Positions 47,590 to 59,459 of a DNA stretch of 64,000 bases are shown in pieces. The DNA comes from Tipula vernalis (Eukaryota > Arthropoda > Insecta > Diptera > Tipulidae). Under the pieces are notes generated by a model, which saw nothing but the letters and a program-made list of their open reading frames with translations, searched no databases and was not told where the DNA came from. The DNA lies in contig OY282558.1 of the NCBI GenBank assembly GCA_958295665.1, positions 316,420,092-316,484,091 on the forward strand. The letters are read 5' to 3'. Both the position numbers and the translations under genes were made by a program. Numbering within the stretch: position 1 is the stretch's first letter; every line of letters starts with the position of its first letter.

Positions 47590-48190
47590 GGGGAGGTCGT
47601 TCTTTTCCAATTGCACCGGATATGATGATTCGCCATAATCGGCCAACAGCGCTGATGTTTCTACGATATTTTGTAATTGGGATGATTTATATTTAACAAG
47701 ATTGTCATCAGATGAGTCGGTAGAATAATTCATGGCTGTAAGGGCGTATAAGTGCAATCCGCCAGGAAATCATCAGATGAAAAATCTTCTTGATGCGTGA
47801 TTGTCGTATTTGCGTCGGAATAAACAAATGTGGTAGCTGTAGCAGTCGTATAACGCCTTAAATATTATAATATAACGTACTCGTAGATTACAAGAAACAC
47901 AGTGACAGGTAGAATTTCCCTGATTATTTGACCTTAAATCGAAATATCTTCAAAATATTAGTAATAGTAAAAGTAAATTTGAATTTAGCTAACAATGTGA
48001 AGGTGTTGTACCTTGGATTTTGTACTTTTTTATTTTAGTTCGAATTGAAAAAACTACAATTTCCCACAAAACATAATAACTTTTGTTAAATACTATGTTT
48101 TGTATAAAAGATTTTGTTTACAAAATTACAAAACCGAATATTTTATAACATATATAACGTAGCAACTTTTAAAAGATCTATGTTTTTTCT
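47590..48190. other. Unrecognised sequence
   Basis: Begins with a less AT-rich part (47590-47840) of unknown origin. A T-run plus CTGCAG acceptor-like word occurs at 48182-48194. Confidence 0.35.
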
Positions 48191-48194
48191 GCAG

Positions 48195-48235
48195 GGGTGC
48201 GATTCCGGTTCAGTGATAAAATGAAATGATAAATT
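48195..48235 (+). repeat. Recurrent motif GTGCGATTCYGGTTCAGTGA, copy A
   Basis: The 38-bp sequence continues ATAAAATGAAATGATAAA. It recurs on the minus strand at 51055-51097 (near identical) and 50936-50974 (diverged). It runs into the mariner-type transposase frame at 48226. Confidence 0.7.
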
Positions 48236-48803
48236 TGTTTCGGTGTAAACAAAGCAAAAAGCAAAATTCATTGTTTTTCGTATTATGCCTACTACGAGAT
48301 GGATTTGTCAATAAGCAAAATTGTCGTATCTGGGGTGATAAAAATACTCGTGTTACTCAGGAAAGATGCCTACACCCAAAAAAAGTTAGTGTTTGGTGTG
48401 CATTTTGGGCAAATGAAATCACTGGGCCAACATCTTCGAGTTACTGGAAAATGCTCTTATTGTGACTGCTGAGCGATACCAATCAATGTTAGGTGACTTT
48501 TTATGGCCACAATTTTGATGTGTTTCATGTCTATTTCCGGCAATACCAGAGCTTCATGTTACACAACACGAGGAAACTTTACGTTTTTGCGATTTCAATT
48601 GGCCTCTAAGATCGTGTGATCTAACACCATTAGATTATTTTTGTGGGGTTTTGTGAAAAGTCGAGTGTATGCAAACAAGCCACAAATAATTAATGATCTA
48701 AAGAGCAACATTCAAGTAGCAATTCGTGAAATAACTCCAGCAACATGTCGAAAAGTCATTGAAAGCAAATCTTATTTTTTTCTTGTGTTGTCGTTCGATT
48801 TGT
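48225..48803 (+). pseudogene. Mariner-type transposase C-terminal fragment
   Basis: The plus frame 48226-48465 reads DGFVNKQNCRIWGDKN, then ERCLHPKKVSVWCAFWANEI, which is the conserved GYVNKQNCRIWG...HP-KVTVWCGFW block of an insect mariner-like transposase group. After frameshifts, TAERYQSMLGDFLWPQ (48465-48515) and then WPLRSCDLTPLDYFLWGFVK with SRVYANKPQIINDLKSNIQV (about 48600-48725) give the C-terminal DDE region. The family's HTAR block with the second catalytic aspartate is missing between them. The enzyme cuts and joins element ends at TA. This copy lacks the N-terminal DNA-binding part and is dead. It belongs to a different group from the remnant at 10975-11576. Confidence 0.82.
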
Positions 48804-48889
48804 AATTGACATTAAATTCGATTTAAATTAGACAAATCGATACTTTGAAATTTCTTTTATAAATAAGGGTTATTCAAAAATCGCAATAA

Positions 48890-49260
48890 TCTTTAAAATT
48901 TTCAGAAAGCATTTTAGAAAATGGTGATACCACAGAACAAGTAACCATAAGCGATATTGCGTCGGCCAAAACATTTTTGCCCTTACCTTTCATTTTACGT
49001 GTTGAAGGAGAATCATTTTTGAAATTTGCGTCCACTTACCCATCCCGTCCACACTTCACCAATCCAACTTGAAAACATTAAGTCGACATTTTTTAAACAA
49101 AAACCCGTTGTGTACTCACAGTGCTCCGGAAGGTGGCTTAGGTTTCCATACGATAACGAAAAAAAATGAAATGGCAGAACTATGCAGTAGCTGGCTAGGA
49201 AATAGGAAAATTTTGCCCCGAAATAGTAACGGTTCATGCACTCAATATTTCGTTTTTCAA
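48890..49260. other. Less AT-rich, possibly coding-derived stretch
   Basis: The plus strand reads GDTTEQVTISDIASAKTFLP, then FASTYPSRPHFTN in one frame and APEGGLGFHTITKKNEMAEL in another. It has the feel of a degraded protein, but I do not recognise it. It follows the mariner piece and may be unrelated. Confidence 0.25.
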
Positions 49261-49351
49261 TATTTCGTTTTTTTATAACTAATATTTCGTGCACTGATTA
49301 TCACGACGCTTAGCAGAATCGAGTGTGTATACGGTTGTACATATATAGGTA

Positions 49352-49603
49352 TACTGCCGTGCTAAGAAAAAAGTCACATATGCCTTTTTGTAGTTTTGAG
49401 TAATTTTAATTTTTCGGTATTTGTTTGTCATGTCTTACTATGAAACTTAACTACTAAATAACTTGATTTTATGGCATTTAATAAAGGATATTTGGCATTC
49501 TAAAAAAGCAGAAAAATAGGTATTTGTTTGCAGAATCTAAATATGCCTTTAACTCGTTTTTCGACTTTTGGCACTTATGACTTTGTTTCTTAGTACGGCA
49601 GTA
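49352..49603. mobile_element. TA-type MITE, 252 bp
   Basis: The left end TACTGCCGTGCTAAGAAAAA continues AAGTCACATATGCC. The right end in reverse complement is TACTGCCGTACTAAGAAACA then AAGTCATAAGTGCC. About 34-bp inverted repeats with few mismatches start at TA, as for Tc1/mariner-derived MITEs. The interior is non-coding AT-rich DNA. Confidence 0.82.
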
Positions 49604-49963
49604 TACGTGTGTGGAAAGTCGTATATAGATATACATGTGTGGCAAATCGTATATGGGTGCGCAATTATGTACATGTACATGTGTGAATGTGTGTCTTTAC
49701 AGTGTGAGACCATGAGTGCTCAAGACCCTGTGATTCTTAAAATCTACGGTTCATTTTCCATTCTTCTATATTTTCATCACAACGACGTAATGAAAATGAA
49801 TTCGACAACGTTTTTAAAAGGAAACCATTCAATAAAGTTTGTCACTGTCTCTCGAGTATATGAGTTTCCTAAACGTCAACAAACAGTTCCTTAGGATACT
49901 TCCTTTTGTTTACGTTTTTGGCTTATGACGTCTATTTGAAAATGTCGAATGATGAACTAGTCG

Positions 49964-50935
<972 letters not shown>

Positions 50936-51097
50936 TTTATCAGTTTTCATTATCATCGAACCAGAATCGCATCCCAGTGTGGTAAGGCATCCATAACTTT
51001 GTTTTGTGCAATGAAAAAAATTAAAACGGATAACTAGACGGGAATGCAAAGTTTTTTTATCATTTCAATTTATCACTGAACCAGAATCGCACCACAG
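50936..51097 (-). repeat. Recurrent motif GCGATTCTGGTTC, copies B and C
   Basis: The minus strand carries GATGCGATTCTGGTTCGATG (50974 downward) and GTGCGATTCTGGTTCAGTGA (51088 downward), each followed by ATAAtgaaAA- or ATAAATTGAAATGATAAA-like sequence. Spacing is 121 bp. They match copy A at 48195-48235 in opposite orientation. Confidence 0.65.
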
Positions 51098-53719
51098 GTT
51101 TACAAAAAATTTTCTCACATAACCTAATATCTTTTTAAATTTGCTAAATTCTGTAAAAAACATTTTAAAATTTACTTACAATTTTCGAGCCAGCTCAACC
51201 ATTATTTTCCCTCGGGACTGCATTTTTTCGATGTCTGCTCTTTATGACGATTAACACACGACCAAACCTGCAGCTGCAGTATATAGACGTAATAATAACC
51301 GTTATTGAAATGTATACAGCCATCTCTTTCATTCTAATGATCATATGAATGTAGAAAATATCTAGTTGCTAGGTTTTGTATGAAAATAATTCTAGGTTCT
51401 TATTTTATTCATAAAGTTGTTAAACAGAGGTGTAGAGTTATATTTGTTCGAGCGTTAGGAAAAAATTTTTATTGCGGTTTCAAAAAACGATTATTCACAA
51501 AATCTAGTAAGTCTTAGTTGCTAGGTTTAGTGTTTTCACTAATGAAATGTTTTAAGAACAGGTATATAAAATCCAAAATCCTTAGATTGATCGAAATAAA
51601 CATTTAGGTTAAAATAAAACAAAAATCGTTTTATTACTAGCAAATATTTTATAATTTCAGTTCTCTTGTGAATAAGGCGTAATCTGATTGGCTTGAACAC
51701 GATGAAGAAAGCTATATACTTGGAACAAAAACCTTAACCATACTTATATCGTCTACAGCCTGGTAAATCACCATCAAATACAATTTCCCATAATTATTGT
51801 AATTTGAATGAAGTAACCCTTTCGAAAAGAAAGAAAATCTTGTACCAAAAATTCCCAGTTCGTATAGACAAATTTGTTTACTTTTCACATTTAGTCACAC
51901 TGTTTAAATGGTCAACTTCAATTCGATGTAAAGGTAAACAATTTTGTATTCTAAATCAAATTAAATTACATAAAACCCTTATATGAATTACATTAAAAAA
52001 AAAAATTAAAGTCCCCATACCTCGAGTAGCCGTATACGTATATATAGATATGCCGAGTATTATAAAACCAGATTTGGTCACAAATAACAGTAATATTCAC
52101 ATAAATCAAATGTTTTCATCCCAAAAAATAAAAATGAAATTCTAATATTTATTTATTGTAACATTTTAATTATTATTATTTCGTAATGAACATTTTATAG
52201 AAAAAAAGTAAGATTTTTCCCCTCTTTATATAATAAAGGGTTAAATTAATTCATTTGATGTATCAAATTTAACTTGTTTCGTAACTTGAATGACATCTGT
52301 CTATATATGTGTATGTATCTATGTACAAACGATTTTAAATTAAATAATAAAACTTTAAGAAATTGATATATAAGAAAGGGTTGGTATAGTACGTATAATA
52401 TTTTCTCGAATCAAAGGTGTTGATTCTAAATAATTTATATCAATCATATATAATGTATCTATGTGGTTTTGATTTGGGTGAATATATATGAAGTCATTGT
52501 AATGGAACTATTTTTTTTTTTTTGGTTTGTTATCGCAGAATAAGCATTTAAATTATAAATTTGAGAGCTAACCCTACATTTATACACAAAAGCGAGACTA
52601 TGGTGTGTGGCAAGCAAACGAGTCATAAAGCTTATCGCACACACATATAATGGAAAACAAATAATATATCTCAAAAACATAACCATATAATCTTTCCACC
52701 ATATAGTTTTTCGTGTGACTATGGTGAAAAGTGGATTTGTTGTTGTTTTGTTATTTTGCGCTGCTGCTTTATTTTTCCATTTTCATTTTTCTAGATATGT
52801 GAAGTGAATTTTTTTTTTTTTGGATTTGTCGTTTCCAACGAATATGTACATATGTATGTATGTTTTAAAAAAAAAAAAATTGTATTTATGTAAGGGTACC
52901 CTTTTATTTGAGACATCGTCTCACATACAGAACAATATTTTTCAATTAGAACTTGTTCTGATGAAATAATTCGATTATTTCGCTCGACCGACGTCTCACT
53001 CTCTTATTATTAATATAATTTTTTTTTATTTTCAATTTTCTTGTTTTTCCAGAAGAAGTAGTAATATACATACGTACTATATCTATATACATAAAAATAC
53101 ACAGTGAAATTGAAAATGTTAAAAAAAAAATTGCCAGCGATTGCTGACGACATTTTTTGCCATTATACATACATACATATGTATATACATTTTTTCCATT
53201 ATATGATTAATGTTACTTCAGATATGTATATGTATTTCTATTTATGAGATGAATAGATTGTTGATTTTTTTTTTGTTATGTTTGGGGTAGTACTCTCTAT
53301 ATGTTTATAAAGTATTATGTTACATACAAAATATTTGTACGTATCAACTTGCAACATTGTCATATGACCAATCAGGAAATTGAATTTTATATTAGATTTT
53401 CTTCAGCACTGGTCTCCATATGTGGATTATCGTTTTTTTTTCTCTATATTTAAATAATAAACATGATATACAATGTGTTATACACCATATTTTTATTTAG
53501 AATCCAGCTAGCCAATCGTTGAGTGATACATTTTATTTTATTTACAAAAAAAATAATAAAAAAAATCATTAATCTTTGCCATATACCAGTATGTTGAAAT
53601 AAATGAGTATGTCATTAGTTATTGTTAACATCTATTTTAACAAAATGTCGGCTTGATAAATGAAGGAGAAATACTTAATTTTATTTTTTAAAACTAACCA
53701 TTTTTTGAAAGGTTTCAAT
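51098..53719. other. Transposon-poor AT-rich stretch
   Basis: No element remnants. Long T and A runs and ACATATGTATGTATG tracts (52840-52865, 53160-53190). Frames here are low-complexity. It precedes a strong splice-acceptor-like signal and could be intron. Confidence 0.4.
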
Positions 53720-53760
53720 TTAGCTAATCTTAATTTTTCTTTTTTTTTCTTTTCAGGTAA
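53720..53760 (+). promoter_or_regulatory. Strong splice acceptor signal, possible recursive splice site
   Basis: A branch-point-like CTAAT (53724-53728) is followed by an almost pure pyrimidine tract of about 20 bases and TTTCAG (53751-53756), then GTAAAT. As an acceptor it is the best in the window. Because the CAG is followed directly by a donor-like GTAAAT, it also fits the ratchet-point pattern (polypyrimidine-CAG|GTRAGT) used in recursive splicing of long fly introns. The sequence alone cannot decide between terminal exon, ratchet point and chance. Confidence 0.45.
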
Positions 53761-53815
53761 ATTACAACACGAGAACAATCAACACACCGCGCTTACAAAC
53801 GTGTATATAAGATAA
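53757..53815 (+). CDS. Candidate short terminal coding exon, frame uncertain
   Basis: Directly after the acceptor is a 55-bp island of about 40 percent GC in a 20-25 percent GC background. Entered with two leftover bases it reads KLQHENNQHTALTNVYIR and stops at 53813-53815. Entered at phase 0 it reads VNYNTRTINTPRLQTCI and stops at 53808-53810. Either could be the C-terminal tail of a host protein, with the transposon-poor DNA beyond as 3' UTR. I recognise neither peptide. The rival reading is that GTAAAT is a ratchet-point donor and nothing here is exonic. Confidence 0.25.
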
Positions 53816-55500
53816 AGTTGATTAGATTCCATGCTTTGAATGCTCTAGTTACGAAATACAATAAAAATATGATTGTTATCGAAAAATATGCGCATATAAT
53901 TATATGTAATAGTAATTGGATGTACGCGGAGAGGAAATAAAATATAAATAAATTTTTGGTAATATTTAGAAACAGTTTAGAATTAACGAAAAAATTATAA
54001 TAAAATTTGTAATTTCACTTGTTAATTAATTCATGTAATTATATACTATTATTATTATGTTTTTTTTTTCTTATTGTGTATATTCGGGTGAAACAAAAAA
54101 GAAACACCCAAAAAACATAAAATAATGGTCTAATAATTAACTTGAAAAAAAAACTGTAAAACAATAAAGATGTTTATCTTGTGTGCGCCCAGTATTTTTG
54201 TTGTAAGCAATATCATAAATTTTAGTAGAATGTGGCAATATGTATGGATGTAAAAAAAAGGTAACGGTTTTTGACCCTCAAGAACATGCGTTCAAAATCA
54301 TAAAAAAAGTGCCGAGACATTAAAAATCCATTAATAATATTGCAATGTTAATTTACAATTCGAATACAGATTACAACAAGTTTTTCTAAATTTCATTTTC
54401 CATATTTCCATTTTCTCTCTCTATATATTGTGTGTGTAGAATATTTCCAAAACCGAACTCACCCTCCTCTATTTAATGCATACATACATAAGTAATATGT
54501 TCGAAGGAAAATGTCATTTCAAATATACATCAAAAAGTATGCCATTATGATTTACTACCTTTTTGAGAACAAACGAATGAAGAACATGAAAAAACAAGAA
54601 AAAATCAACATGTTTGAAAGACAAAGACACCAAATCATGTAGTTTGTTTAGAGGGAGACAGATAGTAATATGGCGCGTATAATTTATCAACTGCGCAATA
54701 ATACATAAATATAATTATTGCTGTAATAATCATCAACATCTTTTTATGTTTATTAATCATCATCAATAGTATTTTATGATGATTGCTATATGTTATGCTA
54801 TTGTTCTCTCGTTTTAACAATTCAAAAACTAAAATACAAAAATTTTTTGATATGTTTTCTGACAATTCATATACACGAACACATTGAAAACAATATTTAT
54901 CATATAAATAATGATGACACCCATATACTAACATACTCGATTTTCTTTTGTTTACAAAAACAAAACAAAAAAACACAAAATTCTTTTGTTTTCCTACTGG
55001 AAAATGTCGTCCGTTTGAGGTTTTGTTTATGTTTTCTAATTTATTGTACCGAAAATGGCATGTTATTAAGGAAATTAGTAATTTAATCTATTTAATTTGT
55101 TTAAATTAATGTTTACCGAATTTAAGGAATTATAAGTTGGATTCGAATGCTTATTAACACAGGTTGGCAATCATAAAATTCTGCTCCTTTACCGTTAATT
55201 GTGCTGTTTAATTTTCAAACGTGTATTTTATTTCAGACCATAATTTTTTTGCTCTCAATAAATCTGTGATTCCTTGAAAATTGTCTGTAACCATGCCAGT
55301 AAAGATTTTTGTAATATTTCTATAAAGGTCTACTGCAGTACATCACATAGGTAAGAATTACACACAAAAGAAATTCTTGCGGTTTTAAGGTTTTTAGAAA
55401 TTTCTAAACAATTATGTTTATTTCAGTTTGATGCGGATAAAATGTGGTATAGTTAATATAACCATAAACCAATTTCAATATTACTACAAGTTAAAAGGTT
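53816..55500. other. Transposon-poor AT-rich stretch, possible 3' UTR
   Basis: No recognised element. AATAAA words occur at about 53936 and 54163. The frames at 54635-54976 and 54790-55086 oppose each other and have no recognisable domain. Confidence 0.35.
54163..54200 (+). terminator. Possible polyadenylation site
   Basis: AATAAA (54163-54168) is followed within 20 bases by the T/GT-rich TGTTTATCTTGTGTGCG. It would serve a plus-strand transcript entering at 53757. AATAAA is frequent in DNA this AT-rich. Confidence 0.22.
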
Positions 55501-55800
55501 TCTTAATCGATTTATTTTGGGTAAGGATTCAATAGGGTCCGACCTCGTACGAATGGAAAAAGAGTCTAAAATTGGAAATTTTCACCCCCTTTTAAGGGGT
55601 TATGATTACGGTTTTGCAAATAACTTGGTTGTTTTGCATTTTAGAACAAAGTACCAAATGACAAAGTTTTGGGGGAAATTTCCTACCGATATCGGTGCTC
55701 GCGAATTGGCGACATTATTTTGCATTGCAAAATCGATTTTCAACCATCTTTTTCATAAAATGTCGCATAAACTTTTACCCGTAAATATATGAAATTGTAT
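55501..55800. other. Unclassified less AT-rich block, probably repeat-derived
   Basis: A plus frame (55517-55792) covers it, with no recognisable domain. CACCCCCTTTTAAGGGG and similar words remind me of non-coding MITE interiors. No termini found. Confidence 0.3.
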
Positions 55801-55869
55801 TATTTGTGTATAATCTAATATAGAAGATAAAATACGCACCTACAATTACGTTTCGTGCGACGTCGCGAC

Positions 55870-56235
55870 GATATTAATATCAAATTTTATATCTCGATAC
55901 TGAAATCTCGAATTTTAGTATATCAAAATTATATATCGCTTTATGTCTTAAAAAGATCCTAAGAACCTAAAGCTTTGCAAGTATAGACAGTCAATTTTTT
56001 AGATGTTTTTATAATAAATTCCCAACTAAAAAGATAGCCAGAAAATGGGATCGTCTTGGAAACTCGTCAAACAAAATATCGGACAAAAAAATTGTCTCAA
56101 TTGGTTGTCTCAATTGTCTTAATTGGTTTGCTAAAACCTCGCAAAATCATAATATCGAATAAAATTTTTGATTCAGTTTTAAAATATCGAATTATAGAAT
56201 ATCGCTATAAAATTTTTCGATTTTTTTTTTCATCT
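55870..56235. repeat. Cryptic ATATCGA/TCGAAT-rich stretch
   Basis: TCGATA, ATATCG and TCGAATT words recur at many positions (for example TATCTCGATAC, ATATCGAAT, TATCGAATTATAGAATATCG). Similar text occurs at 57117-57222 and 59820-59920, so it is probably a dispersed low-complexity repeat. Confidence 0.45.
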
Positions 56236-56569
56236 CGAAACGCAAAAAATTGAAATTAAACGTTATTTTTTAATTAAAGTAGAAAGTTATTTTTTGTAAT
56301 CATTACATTTCAGAAATTTCATAAAAAAAAATCCAGCAAAATATTTTGTTTAATGTAAATGAAAAAAATTCAATTTTAAGCATTTACATAAGCGATACGA
56401 ACCTATAAGTCTAAAAGGTTGACGAAGCATTTACCGATTTACAAAAATTCTCAATTCGCTCCAATAAATTCGTCGATTCTATACAAAGGCAACGAATTAA
56501 ACAAACCAAAACATAACGTGAAATATTTGTGTGGTATCTATCTGTAGAAGCGTGTATGTAAGGTTGACG

Positions 56570-56922
56570 GAACCGGCCAAATGGCGCACTGGTTAAGGCT
56601 GCGCCGCTTGGATCGGGAGGTACCGTGTTCGAATCCCGACAGGGGCGGGATGCAAAAGGGAGTTTTCATCATCTGATTACGATCGGTGATTAAGATGAAC
56701 ACATCTATAACCCCCACCTACTATTCACATGCGACGCTATCCTCCACATAATCTAGTGGCCTAACGCCGACCCACTGGATATGCATCAGGTAGCGGCGTT
56801 TATCAGGGATATAGAGCTATATTTCACGTAAGGAAAATCTCTAGGAATGCACAATAGGCCTCAATGGCCGCGGTGCTCTGGGCAACAAATACCCACCCTA
56901 AAAAACATAAAAAAAAAAAAGA
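56570..56922 (+). mobile_element. tRNA-derived SINE, about 350 bp
   Basis: The 5' part contains an RNA polymerase III A box (TGGCGCACTGG, 56582-56592) and B box (GTTCGAATCC, 56627-56636) at tRNA-like spacing, within a GC-rich tRNA-like head. A body of about 270 bp without coding capacity follows, and it ends in an A-rich tail (56900-56921). This is the standard SINE plan: internal Pol III promoter, tRNA-related head, body and tail copied by a partner LINE. The head lacks a clean acceptor stem, so it is not a functional tRNA gene. No target duplication was found by eye. Confidence 0.82.
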
Positions 56923-57241
56923 CTGACCGACCGATTTTCAGAATTACGAAAAAAACGAATTTTTTAGAAATTTTATTAATGTTAATTTAAACTTGGGTCG
57001 CCACACACTTTGACAATTGTGTTCCTGGATTTTCGTTTCACGGATTTCTTTTGTGTTGGTCTGTTTTGTATTGTGTCTTTTTGGGAGGCAAGTATACGTA
57101 AACAGTTAAGATTTTGCATAAAATCAAATCGGGATTTTGATTTCGAGATTTTAAAATTTCGATATTTGAGATTTTGAAATTCGCGATTTCGATTTCGAGA
57201 TTGTGATTTCGATATGAAGTTTGCCGAGATATTATACCCAA

Positions 57242-57355
57242 CCCATCAAAAACAAATTTAAGAGGCCAATTATTCATAATATATCTACCCAAAAATAGTA
57301 GAAATATCAATCCCTACCGTTTTTGGGTAGATATATTATGAATAATTCGCCTTTT
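57242..57355. repeat. Inverted repeat, arms about 48 bp
   Basis: Left arm 57247-57297 and right arm 57319-57367 mirror each other around ATAATATATCTACCC and GGGTAGATATATTAT, with GAATTATTCATAA-type extensions. The right arm is the start of the direct repeat below. Confidence 0.75.
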
Positions 57356-57482
57356 GATTTTGTTTCTGATTAACCAATCGAGAATCTTGTGAATACCATT
57401 TTAACTTTTGTAATATATTTGTGTAAAAAGCTGAAAAAAATCATTTGATAAACAGACATACTTCTCTTAAACTTCTTAATAT
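57311..57482 (+). repeat. Direct repeat of about 170 bp, copy 1
   Basis: Shares GGGTAGATATATTATGAATA, GATTAACCAATCGA, and ATCATTTGATAAACAGACAT with CTCTTAAAC, in the same order as 57760-57925. Confidence 0.75.
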
Positions 57483-57759
57483 TGTGGGCGCATTAGACAC
57501 ACACAAATGAGTATTTTCCTTTTTTTTTTTTATTTAGTGAATATAATTCGCTAAATCAGTACGTTCGTACTTGCTAATATTTGTATTAAGAAGGAATTAT
57601 ATTTTTGTTGTTTGGTCGTACCTACCTTATGAGTAGACCAACTTTTCCAATACGAAACCAAACTCCCAACACAATAAGGAAAGTTCACATTTTCTATTCT
57701 GGGTTATACGCTTTGTATAACTCTTGGGATAAAGTAAGAATGGGATTTATATTTGTCCT

Positions 57760-57925
57760 TTTTTTGGGTGGATATATTATGAATAATTGGCCTCTTGATT
57801 TTGTTTGTGATTAACCAATCGAAAATTTTGTGCATGACATTTTCACTAATATATGTACTTGTGTCTATAAAATGCCGAAAACATCATTTGATAAACAGAC
57901 ATAATTCTCTTAAACCTCTAAATTT
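57760..57925 (+). repeat. Direct repeat of about 170 bp, copy 2
   Basis: Same landmarks as 57311-57482 at roughly 80 percent identity. The peptide IMNNWPL seen in two long frames here comes from this repeat, not from a gene. Confidence 0.75.
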
Positions 57926-58734
57926 AAAACTTCACATTTTTGCCAAATTTTACAGTGATTTATTGTTTACTAGGACCTTTTTCAATTGCTAAAACGCAAA
58001 TTTCGGAGCTTGGCGGAATCCGTTTTCAGGAAATTTAAAATCATTACAATTAGCATAATAACATAAACATAAACTTTCCAATTAATTTCAACAAAATAAA
58101 ACTCACTAATTTCATTTTCAAAAAATACTACTGTCTTCCCCGGAAAACAAGAAGCAGTTCGTTCCAATTACCAAAAAAGTCGTTTTTTTAAAGTTTATTG
58201 TAAATTATCGATTAGAAGGCACACCAAATTGAAGTATTCATATTAAAGAATTTTTGAAAAGGCATCGCGGGCCGTCCACAATACGGGTATGTCCAGCTCA
58301 GTGAGGTTTCACTGAAGCAGATTTTATTATTAATGAGGACTCATAGAACTTATCTTACCCGCAATACCAATCTAACATACAATAAATTTAGAAATAAACA
58401 ACCAATAGATAAGCCAAATAGTAGTTATCACTGAATAATAGACATCAAAAATAACTAATAATAAATCATTAGTAATTTATAAACGAATTATCTCGGACGG
58501 TAGTTCTTATGTAGTATTTATTTAAAAGAACAAGTTCTCGATTTCGCAGAAAGACAGTAGCCATCAAATCGAATTTATAATAAACTGTGATTCAGCCTCA
58601 TTCCAAAAGGTTTTATTATCAACTTTTTCAATTAATTTTGTCGGATTAATTTCAGCAATTTCTATTATTCCATCGTGATTATCACTGGCCATTAATCAGA
58701 CAAGGCAATATCGATAGATAAAATCGAATTTTAT

Positions 58735-59447
58735 CTAAAGGTTAAACGACCTCAACCGATAAATTTTTTGCGACAAAGATTTGTTTATTTAAAGGAACCA
58801 AATAATTTAGCTGAAATTAATATTCCCGAATACCTTAAATATTGCGATGGAGAGCTGTTTGTTATATTACTTGGAACCCGTTCTAGTTTAAAATTTTTAG
58901 GTGAATGTAATTGCTGGTTGATGGATGGAACTTTTCATGTATAGTGCCACAAATAATGCGTCAACTTTTTACGATTCATGGAATATAAAAAAATGAATGT
59001 GTGCTGCTTTTATTTTGTCTAATGAGCAGCAAAAATAATAAATGCTATTCTCAGTTTTTCTATGAACTTTTTAAATTTGCATGTGATTTGAATATTAAGC
59101 TTAATACAACTCGCATAGTAACAGACTCTGAAAAAAACCATCAAATCTGTGGCAAAAAGTTTTTTTTCCCTGAAAGAAGGAAAAACGTACAAAAAGATCG
59201 ATTTGCATCAAAATATGGGAGATTAGAAATTTTTAGCCTTCAAATTCGAATGCTAAAGAATCTGGCATTAGTACCCAGTGTAGAAACCACTGAATATTTT
59301 TTATATTTTTGTAATAGTATTACCAACAAAGATGTAAAACGTATAGCATCTTGGTTCAAAAATATATACATTTGTGGCACAACAAATAAAAGAAAGTCTC
59401 AGTACATGAACCAAACTTTTGGTATGTTGCTGACGCTATACTTTTAA
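58735..59447 (+). pseudogene. MULE-type (Mutator-like) transposase remnant
   Basis: The plus strand reads KYCDGELFVILLGTRSSLKF then CNCWLMDGTFHV (about 58840-58942). This is the segment leading to the first catalytic aspartate in the DGTF motif of MULE transposases. A frameshift follows; the next frame gives VPQIMRQLFTIHG, then the open frame 59001-59447: LLLFCLMSSKNNKCYSQFFY, a T-DSEKN region, FSLQIRMLKNLALVP, and DVKRIASWFKN with YICGTTN. In family members D-G-T-F, P-x-x-x-x-Q-L-(F/Y)-(T/V)-I-H and M-x-(S/N)-K occur in this order. The usual (T/S)DFE-x-A second-aspartate motif is replaced by TDSEKN. MULE transposases cut and paste DNA. Frameshift and stops mark a dead copy. No terminal repeats were found. 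Confidence 0.78.
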
Positions 59448-59459
59448 AAATTGCATACG

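Noticed and set aside
56575..56650. Possible tRNA gene
   Set aside because: A and B boxes are present, but there is no paired acceptor stem, and a non-tRNA body plus A-rich tail follows, so it is a SINE head.
57038..57310. Minus-strand 90-residue frame and its relative at 57605-57814
   Set aside because: Shared residues come from the repeated block; nothing resembles a known protein.
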